64,000 nucleotides of DNA from Cenococcum geophilum 1.58. Its lineage: Eukaryota > Ascomycota > Dothideomycetes > Gloniales > Gloniaceae. Of this stretch, positions 22,765 through 32,503 are shown piece after piece. Position 1 is the first letter of the stretch. Each line of letters begins with the position of its first letter. A model generated the notes under the pieces. It saw only the letters and a list, made by a program, of their open reading frames with translations. It was not told the DNA's origin and ran no database searches. The stretch is taken from assembly GCA_001692895.1 (NCBI GenBank), contig KV748226.1:2329-66328 (forward strand), given 5' to 3'. The position numbers and the translations under genes were made by a program.

Positions 22765-24420
22765 CTGCAATTGCCTGCGTTGAGAGTATTGCACTTCTCT
22801 ACCTTCTGCATTCCTCCTACTCCACCCTCGCCTAATTCTATTGATAGTTTTCGGATTCGTCATAAGGGTTATACCTTATCATTTGAGAGAGAACGTAGCT
22901 TAGCTGGCACACTCGCTTTTCTTTCGAATATAACAGACGCATCCCTGGGGTTTGTGTCGAGGAGGGCCCGAATTCGGCGTTCTGGAGCGTCCTGCTTGCT
23001 GGAAATAAAGTCAAGCAGCACGATGGTAATCAAGTCCTACAGAAATTGAAGCAAGGCCTTGAGAGAATTTTCGCAGTACTCTCCCGATTGACGGATGATG
23101 AGTAGTCCATGTCTCACTCCTTTCCACTGCTAATCAGTCCGAGAAGGAGATGGTACTCTAAACATCGAGAATGACGTCTTTGATGCAATCATTTCCATGT
23201 GCTCGGCTCGCATTCTCTGCCATCTACGATTCGTTAGCAACAACCGGAAAACACCAAAACAATCTATCAAGAAAGTTCTCCAAGAGGCTATAAGTTCTCT
23301 CGAATAGCTAAAGGACAAGAAACTTAGAGAGCTATGCCTAATCGCCAAGTTGTTTGTGAAAAGAGCTAAAGAGGTGATCAAACTAGCGGATTCATGAGCT
23401 AAACACCAGACGACAGCTTAGTTGCGGGTGTTGGTCGAAGGAGTGTATCGCTTATGGCAAGTAGAACTCCACGCCCTGCTCGGCGCCATACCAAACCGTG
23501 CTATGGGTCCAAGCTCGCGGGGAAACCTCGTAAACATTGTCGGCAAGGTCACAAGGTATCGGGAAGCTGCTAGATTTCTATATCGCACAGCAAAGAAGTT
23601 CCCCTTAGTCCAACAAATGAAGATTGTCGTCGACCTGCCCCAGGATGCATTCTACGAAATCCCGGCCAACCAATACACTCCGACACTCCCATCCACGATT
23701 TCGCGACTTAGCACACAGTATGGATGATAGAATCTTAGCCATATCTGTCGGCTGTTGAACATTACTGAGCTAGAAGCAAGTAATAAGTTTGCCCAGCAGA
23801 CGAGTAAAACATTGAAGGAGGCTAAGATCCACGCTGAGATCCAGCTTCTCTTCTTGCCGAACAGGACGATCAAGGATGAGAACTCTCGTCTATTGCGAGA
23901 GGCTCTAGAGCCTCATTAAATACATGAATCGGGTGGGTCAAAGGACCCCTAATCTAAGCTTGATATGGTAGTGATCGACGCCAGGCCAACACTTCTACTG
24001 TGAACTAAAAGCTTCTAAGCAGCTTCCTCCTCATTAAATACATGAATCGGGTGGGTCAAAGGACCCCTAATCTAAGCTTGATATGGTAGTGATCGACGCC
24101 AGGCCAACACTTCTACTGTGAACTAAAAGCTTCTAAGCAGCTTCCTTGAGTTGTCTGCTCGAGCAAGGACGCCTGCTTTCTTTGCAACGCTTTCATTATC
24201 ACGCATGGGAAGATGCACACGCCTCGATCCCACGGAAGGTTGTACATGTACCCAGGATGGCGATTGCCGCTGTTTCCGAAGCTCAACGAGATAGAGCAAG
24301 ATTCAACCAGGCGTTGGAAAATTATGTTAGGAATAGTCTCAGGACGCTGCTTTCGAGGCAGTGGAAGACTGCTTACCCGGATCCAAATGAGAGTACACTC
24401 CTGTGTACTTGTAAGTAAGG
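22765..24420 (+). pseudogene. Relic of a fungal OTT_1508-like deaminase-domain protein
   Basis: A broken gene read in pieces from several frames. Recognisable blocks in order: FERERSLAGTLAFLSNIT (about 22885-22940), QKLKQGLERIFAVLSRL (about 23035-23090), FDAIISMCSARILCHLRFVS (about 23180-23240), ARFLYRTAKKFPL (about 23570-23610), then a KIHAEIQLLF block (about 23825-23855) carrying the His-Ala-Glu expected of a zinc deaminase. CSSKDACFLCNAFI (about 24160-24200) carries the Cys-x-x-Cys half of the zinc site. I associate this arrangement with the fungal family holding a nucleic-acid/nucleotide deaminase-like domain (Pfam OTT_1508_deam). Stops, frame changes and a 118-bp tandem duplication between the two zinc motifs show that it is inactive. 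The 3' end runs into a MITE fragment. Confidence 0.6.
23911..24146 (+). repeat. 118-bp exact tandem duplication (two copies)
   Basis: The 118 bases beginning at 23911 are repeated from 24029 with no difference that I can see. It lies inside the deaminase relic. Because 118 is not a multiple of three, it shifts the reading frame. Lack of divergence means it is recent or not a RIP target (too short). Confidence 0.95.
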
Positions 24421-24549
24421 TGTGTATACTTATAACAGGGGTAAGGTCTCCAATTTTATGCTTAATTGTAAGAGTTAAACTTAAAGTTCTCTAGTGTGTA
24501 AGAAAGCGAAATTAGGTGTGTGGGGGGACACCGGAGCTTGTACAGGCTG
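24400..24549. mobile_element. Partial MITE copy (right end kept)
   Basis: This matches the right half of the 274-bp MITE at 30430-30703, including ttaaagttctctagtgtg, agaaagcgaaatta and the terminal tacaggctg followed by TA. The matching left terminus is absent, so it is a truncated or solo end. It lies exactly between the deaminase and ferric-reductase relics. Confidence 0.75.
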
Positions 24550-24574
24550 TAACCGTGCCCGACGCTCTGACATG

Positions 24575-25653
24575 ACACCCCGGCCAGCACGCCTATGTAC
24601 ATCTGGCTCCCACAAATCTCAGTCCTGGGGAACCACCCATTCACAATTGCGAGCGTGCCAGCCCGCAAAGAAGACAAGGCGGCCGTGAAGCAGAACGAGC
24701 CCGTGTTCCTCGTATGCGCACAAGCGGGGTTCACGCATACGCTCGCAAACATGGTCGAGTGATCAAGGACCATGCTTCTCGCGACAAGGCCCGGAACCCC
24801 AACGGCACTCGCATCTCCTGTCGGCCGCCACGCCTGAGCCCGACCTCGAGAAAGCCGCGAGCGATAACTACGTCACCCCACGCCCGCTGGCGCCGCGCGT
24901 TGCCGCCCTCCGCATCCTGGTCAACGGCCCCTATGGCGGCCACATGCGCCCGCTGCACCACCTCTACGATACCGTGGTCTGTGTCGCTGGCGGGAGTGGC
25001 ATTTAGGCAATGCTGCCGTGGGTGCTGGCGCTGGCGCGCCGGGTGTGGGAACCGCGCTCAGCCAAGGTGGCGACGACGCGTCTGCATCTGGTATGGGGGG
25101 TGGAAGAAGCGGTGGGAAAGGCGCGGGAGACGATCGGCGTGAGGATTCAGGTTGAGGTTTTTGTTGCTACGAAGCGACAGCCGGGACGCTTCCCTTGCCC
25201 TTATCTTCAGCCATACATTCCGCTTCCTACACTGGTGATGCCAAGGCTGCCGAGTCCGGAATTGAAGGGGGGCGAACGCGTGTTTGAGATGGGAGAGATA
25301 GCGGGTGGGGTGGGGAGACTAGAATCGGGAAAGCGGAGGTGGAGATGGGAGTCGAGATGGGCGAGAAGATTGGGAAGGGCTTTGGGAGCGGAGTTGTAAA
25401 TGTGCGGTATGAGCGACCGGTACTGAGTGAGGTAGTCGAAAGGTCTATAGATGGTGAGAGGGCAATTGTGCTCGGGCAGTAGTCTTTCCTAACACGTTTG
25501 AGCATGTTGATGGGTTGCTAATGTGGTTTCAATACAGACTGCGGTCCCAAGCATATGAAGGTGGATCTTTCGGATACGGTCGCACGGATGCAGCGACGAG
25601 TGCTGAAGGGGGAGATGTGTGAGGTGGCGCTCCATACGGAGACCTTTGGGTAG
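24575..25653 (+). pseudogene. Relic of a ferric reductase-like flavocytochrome, C-terminal half
   Basis: Fragments of the FAD- and NADPH-binding half of a FRE-type metalloreductase. Seen in order: HPGQHAYVHL and HPFTIAS (FAD-binding motif, about 24580-24655), EPVFLVCAQAGFTHTLANMV (about 24690-24755), NGPYGGHMRPLHHLYDTVVC and VAGGSGI (NAD-binding, about 24925-25000), LPWVLALARR, then VRYERPVLSEVV, KHMKVDLSDTVARMQRRVLK and a C-terminal HTETFG followed by TAG TGA. The family normally ends TFGW, so TGG to TAG is likely. The membrane/haem half is absent, and frameshifts and stops (for example at about 25003) break it. The left edge abuts the MITE fragment. Confidence 0.75.
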
Positions 25654-27712
25654 TGAAAATGGCGTGTATGATCTGCATTGTCTTACTGCATTAGAGATCT
25701 GGATGTGCCGTCGGGTTTTGCATAGCTTTGGGCGTCATGTTGCTTGCTGTTGGCTTGTGGTGTTTCGCGAACAGGTGTTCGGTCGGAGGGGTTTCGCTAC
25801 TCTCGTGTTTCTTCTGTACGCATATTGTTTTGTGTGTTTTTGTGTTAGTCGCGTAACTGCCCTGCGAAGACTGTCATCTGTTTCGAGATTAGATACTATG
25901 AGCGTCAGCTGAATGTGTGCTGAAATTGCAGGGTCAAACGCATCCGAAAAAAAACTGTTTGCAGATCTTGTCAAGCAAAGATTGTCTTTAATCCTGTAAT
26001 TAGTGGCTTGCGCAAAGGCGACGATCATACAACGGAACGTCGTGCATGATCAGCATCCGGCGCAAACGACCGTATGAGAAGGAAGATCTGTTGGGTGGAG
26101 TCGTCGATCCAAGCTTTGGAGGTGGGTATGCGAAGCTTAGCAGACTGTTGATCCTTCGCGTACCATTTTACGTCTGCCAGCTTTTATCTAAGGCCAGTGA
26201 CGTTGCTGGACATGGTTTCCTTACCTAGTAGTTATTCCCCCTTCTGTTCCGACAGTTGAAGAAGACTTCTTCTCAGCGTTTGGCTTCATGGTGATCTTAA
26301 AGCGGAAGAAAGGTGTCAGGTTATCCGGAACAAAAACATGAGCCCTTTGGGTAGAGCTGGCCCAACGGGCTCAGTGTTGAACTAGAGGAATGGCATTCTG
26401 TTTCGCTAGTGGGCAATCTTTTGGTAAGTCCCAGCTTTCGGGATTGCTCATGACCGTGGATGGTGATAAGCAATGCTTGTTTGACTCTGCGCGACGTATT
26501 GTTCGAGAAGGGCCGTTGGGGCACACTATTGGAACAGGAAGTTCACTAGCAAATCCTTGGGATATGATGAGCTAGATTCGACGGGCGTGTCACTCGGAGA
26601 CTTTGAGCTGGTCTACGCAAAGCTAAGAATGACAGCTGAGACTCTCGGTCACGGCAAATATCACGGCTAAAGTTTATTGAAAGTAACCGCTTGTCGAACG
26701 CTGGCAGAGCGAGGTATTTCGCGTGCCTCTGACTCGGCGGCTTCTGCGCTGCGGTTCGAAATTGATGCATGCGCAAGCGCAACTAATTCTGTACCTCGTT
26801 CGAGATAGCAAGACCTGGGATACCGCCCGGCTGGTTCGTTAGGGGTCAGACATGAGGTTGGAATTGAAGCCTCTCGGTGCAGAGTTGGCCAAGGTCGCTG
26901 CCTCGCTGCTTTTCCCATGAGGTTGGAATTGAAGCCTCTCGGTGCAGAGTTGGCCAAGGTCGCTGCCTCGCTGCTTTTCCCATGAGGTTGGAATTGAAGC
27001 CTCTCGGTGCAGAGTTGGCCAAGGTCGCTGCCTCGCTGCTTTTACATACGCCCCCTTGTTAGCGCTGCGGCTCAGGGGCATTACTCAGATCCGTCCTCAA
27101 CGCGACGAATGATACCAGGAAAAGTTATCTGCATACGCCATCTTTCTCAGCTCCCGGCAAATCGAATTATGCCCAACGGGTTTTCCAGGCAAGTAATAGT
27201 CTTTTACTTGCCAAGTATCACAAGCGCGCCTAGACGAGGCGTTGTGGCTACCTGGTCGATACCGGAGAAAGACGCTGACTTTGGAATTGGTCCTATTGGC
27301 AGTACTGACCATTGGCCTGTCACACAGTCGCGCTTGGCTTTAATCCAATTGCCTGCTGCATGTACTGGATCAGCCCGATCCCTGCTCTCCTTCCTCTCCC
27401 ACTGGCCTAGAACAAACCTGTCACCCACGATCCCACCGCCGTTCCTTGTTGGTGTATACATCATGGCTGGAGCTGAACTGAAGCACAATTAGCCATTCCA
27501 CCGGTCTTTCCCGCCAGCCTTAGGTTGTGGCTAATCTTCCGGCGCCTCCCCGATATCACGTCTTGCAGTCTACGGCCATCTATCATTCTTGGCCGCCCCC
27601 CCGTTCCCACATTATCATTCCACCTCCACTCGTTTCTACATTGACGTGCCGATAGCATTCGTTCACTTTTTCAAAACACCTTCCTTTTCGCTTTGAGTAC
27701 TGGTCGGCAGCC
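25654..27712. other. Intergenic region upstream of GH16, with a triplicated 65-bp unit
   Basis: No recognisable gene. Short frames such as 26046-26228 and 26390-26575 lack motifs. It contains a 3 x 65-bp exact tandem repeat (26851-27045). From about 27350 to 27712 it is pyrimidine-rich, likely the GH16 promoter and 5' leader. Confidence 0.5.
26851..27045 (+). repeat. 65-bp tandem repeat, three near-identical units
   Basis: Units start at 26851, 26916 and 26981, each beginning catgaggttggaattgaagc. They are identical apart from the last few bases of the third unit. No stop-free coding sense was recognised, and the GC content is normal, so it was not affected by RIP. Confidence 0.95.
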
Positions 27713-29191
27713 ATGAATCACGCTCGACAGGCTACGGCCTCCTCAACGGCCACCGAGACACCCGCAAGATCCATCACACCTGAAGACGACGTAATCCAGC
27801 CCGCTCAGCGACTAAATGCAAATCCTTTCGCAACACCGTACGGTTCGTCGCCAGCTTCAAGAAATGCATCATCAACGGCATTGCATCTGATAGACCAGCC
27901 GCGATACTTTCATTCAAGACGAGTAAAGAAGGGCTCCGTTGAGAGGCCATGGATGGATAGGAAGGATCCCAAGGAGAAATGGGTCACAATCATTCCTCTT
28001 GTTGGCATATTTGTGGGACTAGCATTGTCCGGGGTTCTTATCTGGGATGGATTACGGAGTGTTGTGAATCACAACTACTGCGAGATCTTGAACGAAGACT
28101 TCTCGAATGGCTTGAATTCCAAGATCTGGACAAAAGAAGTTGAAGTTGGCGGCTTTGGGTGAGTGCGAGATTCGGTTTGATTCGAATTATTCTAATGTTT
28201 ATCTAACAGCAACGGCCAATTTGAGATGACAACCAACACGGATGAGAACGCTTATGTCCAAGACGGCATGTTATATATCAAGCCAACCCTCCAGGATGCT
28301 GCCTTGATTGAGAAAAATAATGTTATCAATCTTCAAAACAGCAGTTGCACTTCTACCGTCGCAGCGAATTGTATCGCCGGAACCAACGTCACAAATGGAA
28401 CCATTGTAAATCCTGCGAAGTCCGCTCGTCTCAACACCAAGCTCGGAGCAACTATTCAATTTGGGCGCGTGGAGGTGACTGCTCAGCTGCCTGCTGGAGA
28501 CTGGCTCTGGCCTGCTATATGGATGTTGCCTCGGGACAGCAAATATGGCGACTGGCCCAGGTCAGGTGAAATTGATATTATGGAATCTCGTGGCAACAAC
28601 TGGACCTACGCGCAAGGTGGAAACAACATCGTTAGTAGTACGCTTCACTGGGGACCGAACGCGAACAACGATGCGTGGTGGCGCAACAATGTCAAGCGCA
28701 AGGCTCTCCATACTACCTATGCCTCCGGCTTCCACACCTTCGGATTGGAGGTAAGCTACCACAATATTTAGGACAAGCAATAGCCGTTATTAACTCTGAA
28801 ATAGTGGAGCGAGAAGTACATCTTCACCTACATTGACACTCGCCTTCTACAAGTCATGTACACGCACTTTAACGAGCCCTTCTGGAAGTATGGCCAGTTT
28901 CCTCTCTCTGACAGTAATGGTACTAGTCTCCAGGATCCTTGGAGCTATACTGGCCGGGACTCTACGCCCTTTGACCAGAACTTCTACCTTATTCTGAACG
29001 TCGCCGTCGGTGGTACTAATGGCTGGTTTAAGGATGGTGCATCCGGCAAGCCTTGGCTTGATGGAAGTGTCACTGCTCCCAAAGACTTCTGGGATGCCCG
29101 TGACCAGTGGTATCCTACATGGCAGAAGAATGGTGAAATGCGCGTCAAGAGTGTCAAGATGTGGCAGCAGCAAGGGTACAATGGTTGCTAG
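27713..29191 (+). CDS. GH16 family glucanase-like protein, type II membrane anchored
   Basis: Glycoside hydrolase family 16 enzyme, probably acting on beta-1,3- or mixed-linked glucan at the cell surface. Exons 27713-28158, 28210-28750 and 28805-29191 (introns of 51 and 54 bp) give 457 aa. The N-terminal ~90 residues are cytoplasmic-like (Ser/Thr/Pro-rich, then basic), followed by a single membrane segment at about 91-112 (VTIIPLVGIFVGLALSGVLI), so a type II signal anchor rather than a cleaved signal peptide. The GH16 catalytic ExDxxE motif is in SGEIDIMESRG (Glu269, Asp271, Glu274), with the supporting blocks LPAGDWLWPAIWMLPRDS upstream and FYLILNVAVGGTNGWF downstream. Several N-glycosylation sequons are present. 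It resembles GNBP/laminarinase-type eukaryotic GH16 proteins, so a glucan-remodelling or -binding role is also possible. Confidence 0.92.
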
Positions 29192-30429
29192 ACGGGGAAT
29201 TCGATGCACGACTTTCATTTACTTTTTCACTATAGACTAGGACGCAGTTTTCGGTGGGCTCTGGGGGGGTTTCATAATGTAATTTTGGCCTACGGTGTTT
29301 GTATCTGGAATGAGGGAATGTATGGAACTCTGAACGATGCGGCGCACGGTTGTACAAAGGGAATACCAAGTGTAGGAAATATAGTTGATCATATTGTCAC
29401 TCAATGGAGCAGCTACCCCGTACAAACCGGTGCATTAGTTAAGATGTTATTACCCCCCGTCAAGCAAAATATCCGGCTTCCCAAAACGTATGCCATGGAG
29501 CATCACTACGCCTACACTTCAGCCTTAACCATTGCACCCCTTAGTCAACAAAGCCAGGGCGCTCTAGAATCTTAGCCCACGTCGACATCGATCAGGTCCC
29601 GAGGGTATGGAAAAGTCTATCTCCCGCGCGTCCAGCTTCAGGAGGCCAGATCATCCCGAATTCAGCATGTCTTTCCAATCGCATTCCCATCATCTAGGAA
29701 CTGGTGTTTAAGCGAGCTCCAGGCTGAACTCCTCCGGGACGGCTCTTTTCGCGTACCTGAAAAACGCCCACAAGTCGGCGGCCGCAGCTGAAGGCCAATT
29801 GCTGAGACAGCCACAACGCCTCGCGTACCTGAGTTGCGCGTTCATGGCGCACCAAGGAGTTTCGGCGTGAGCGAAGGCCAGGTCTGGGTTTCCGTCCCTG
29901 CATCTGATTCATCCGGGGCGCCTAGGAGTTTACGATAGCTTGGCTCTTTTGACAGGCCCAATGGTGAGCTTGGCAAAGAGGATGATGGATTTTAGCAGCT
30001 ATCACGAGGGCATTACCGCAGCCCAAGAGACGTATGACGGGCGTAAGGGAAGATGGGGGCTCGGGGTAGCAGTGCTCCTTCTCTCTCACAGGCTCATATT
30101 AATAGATCGACGGTGAGCCGGTTGCCTACATGTTCGAGAACGTAAACAACCTTTCTGGTCAACTCCCAGGTCGACTCTTGACAGCTTCGTAGTGAGACGG
30201 CGGACTGCAGCTGGCAGACGACCCACGAAATGCCTGCCTAGCCCTAGGAGAGCCGCTGTCATGATGCTTGCGATAACCCAGGTGGACCTTTACCCACGTT
30301 TGCTGGGTCCCCGAAGCGAGATGCTGCTGCTTTTACAGCGCGAAGACAGGCACCGCCACGTGCATGGAAGACATTCTTGGCGGCAATCCGTGCTGGGTTT
30401 GGAACCCCTGTCCCTGGTCTTTCAACCTA

Positions 30430-30703
30430 CAGCCTGTACGGGTTCCGGTGTCCCCCCCAGTGTGCGCGCGACACACCACATCCAATTTCACTAAAAATTT
30501 AGTTCAATTGTGCACCATATAGCGTAGAGACTGTACTCTTACAAAAGGGCAATATAATTACTTATAAGCAAGGTGTGTGCACTTTATAAGAAAAATAAAG
30601 TATTTTTTTAAGCTTAATTGTAAGGGCTAAACTTAAAGTTCTCTAGTGTGCAAGAAAGCGAAATTAATGCGCGCACACTGACAGGGGGAGCTCGTACAGG
30701 CTG
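30430..30703. mobile_element. 274-bp MITE with terminal inverted repeats and TA target site
   Basis: The left end cagcctgtacg (after TA at 30428-30429) and the right end cgtacaggctg (before TA at 30704-30705) are perfect inverted termini. Weaker inverted similarity extends about 40 bases inward, including a shared agtgtgcgcgc block. The TA flanks fit a Tc1/mariner/pogo-type transposase acting in trans. There is no coding capacity. A truncated relative lies at 24400-24549. Confidence 0.85.
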
Positions 30704-31467
30704 TATCGAATTTGGGAAGCGTGGGAGACGGAGATCACGACCACCACTCGCTGCGATACGGTGGTGATAACGCTATTGATAGCCCTGCTAACTGTTCGTC
30801 CCGTTCGCAGAGTCTCTGGGAGGTTTCTGGAGACACCTACGTAGCGGTTCTATGGGTGGGATTTTGTGTGGCCTGAATCATCGGGCGTGCTGGTTTGCCG
30901 TCAGCGCATCTGAGGTGCAAAGCCACGGCTCAAACAAGGCAGGAGCATCAATGCGACAGCGACTCATCGGCCTGCCCCCCTTTCGCAGGCGGCTCCTTAA
31001 ATTGACGGAAAAGCTCTTTCAGCCGCGCCGCCTTGCTCTAACCGCATATCGTGACGACTCAGGTACGCCCTCGTGCTTAGAATTTTCTACGGCGACACTT
31101 CAACATCCGCCATCCATTGGCACTTGGCACGATGCCAGAAGGCTGAGCTGGATGACTTTTCCTTATTGTTGTGCAATAAGCATAGCACCACAATATTACT
31201 GTGTGCGCAAATAGGAGGCCATGTTGCTGCATGCGCGCCTTCCTCCAGCTGTCGTATCTGAGCCTCGGGACCCAATCGAGGTCCACTTATGATGGGCAGG
31301 AACACTAGCTTTTTTGTGCCAGCTAGAAAACGCCAGTAGAGGTTCGCTGCCTCCTCCCTCGCCTGTTGTTGGTCGAGATGGTGCTGGGGGTGGCCGCCAA
31401 GCCTAAACCGTCGGTAGCCTTCAGCACGACCGACCACGCTGATGGCCCGTTCGACTTTGTACTACGC

Positions 31468-31567
31468 TATCCTTTATCACGTTAAAATTGGTCCTCATGT
31501 TATCGATAAGAGCCCACCAATCAAATCAGCCTAATGAACTCTGAGGACCTTAACGTGATAAGGGATA
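31468..31567. mobile_element. 100-bp MITE with ~26-bp terminal inverted repeats
   Basis: The left terminus tatcctttatcacgttaa then ggtcctca is inverted at the right end (tgaggacc then ttaacgtgataagggata). The left arm has a 4-base insertion and there is one other mismatch. TA dinucleotides sit at both edges. A ttatcgataa palindrome lies in the centre. It is too short to encode anything and could fold into a near-complete hairpin. Confidence 0.85.
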
Positions 31568-32503
31568 CCTCTGCCAGCTCTCCCGTTCAAGCGGCAGTCG
31601 ACAGCCCCCGTCGTTGATATGGCGGGGTACGGTCACCGCTCACAACCATGTGTCGAGCTCTCCAGGGCTCCCCTTGATAGCATTGTGGAACCGGAGCTCC
31701 TTTCTGTGCAATAAACGAAAACCTAGAAAAGTTCCAGATGTCCCCGCCCGTACCAATTCCATGCGCGCGTCACAGTCAGCCACAGTTCCAGGCCACTGCG
31801 GGTTAAATTTCGGTGGATATAATGTGGCTTTATTGAAGACCCTCCAGCACGGCCTTCATAATTCCTCCTAATCCGGCTACTTTTATACAAAGTCGGTTTA
31901 CCTTGATTCCAATGCAGCCACATGCAGGGGTTCTATCACAAGAATAGACGCACGCTAGCCATGACGACTGTCTGACCTGATAGGGCCGGGTGTCACACTG
32001 CTGTGGTTTGCCTTTTCATGTTGGCTGTCTCCCACTATCGCTCTCTCATGCACTCTGTATCCACCACCCCCGTTGGCGTCTAACCGTCCCGGTTAACCAC
32101 GTTCGTTTCTTCCCACACAGCCAGAAGCTTCTTGTTGGGGCTTTTCTCCGAGCCGCCGTCTCTCTTTCTATAATTCCTTGCTACTGTCCTTGTGTCATCA
32201 AGGTCTTGCTGGGCTCTATCCTAGAACCCCCCGCTGCCGATCCCCATTGTAAGACGTGATTCTTAACGTGCATGAAGCTTTCTTGACTAACCTTTAGCTA
32301 CAGCTTTTCCTTCATGACGGTCGCTTTCCTATATTCCTTCGTGGTTCCGTGGTCTCTCGTTTAGACCGTTACAATCGCTCCCTGTGCTTTCTGACAATCG
32401 TTTATGCCCGCCTAATTCGCAGAGTCTTGGGAAAAAAATACGACGCTTCAGCATACTGTCATTCCAATTCTGAATAGGATAATACCTTAGTTCGAAGCCC
32501 GTC

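Larger units (their letters stand above)
29192..32503. other. Long intergenic region, GH16 / GT2, with MITEs
   Basis: About 3.3 kb. I could not name any coding sequence; frames at 29694-29912, 30852-31214 and 31087-31437 show no family motif. Two MITEs (30430-30703 and 31468-31567) are the only elements identified. The final ~500 bases are pyrimidine-rich with no long frame, consistent with the promoter and 5' leader of the glycosyltransferase gene. Confidence 0.5.

Noticed and set aside
24714-25142. 142-codon Arg/Ala-rich plus-strand frame as its own gene
   Set aside because: It is an out-of-frame reading of the ferric-reductase relic, whose FAD/NAD motifs lie in the neighbouring frames.
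30852-31437. Possible gene relic in the GH16-GT2 spacer
   Set aside because: Some GC-rich, coding-like stretches but no domain could be named; could be a very old pseudogene, unsupported.
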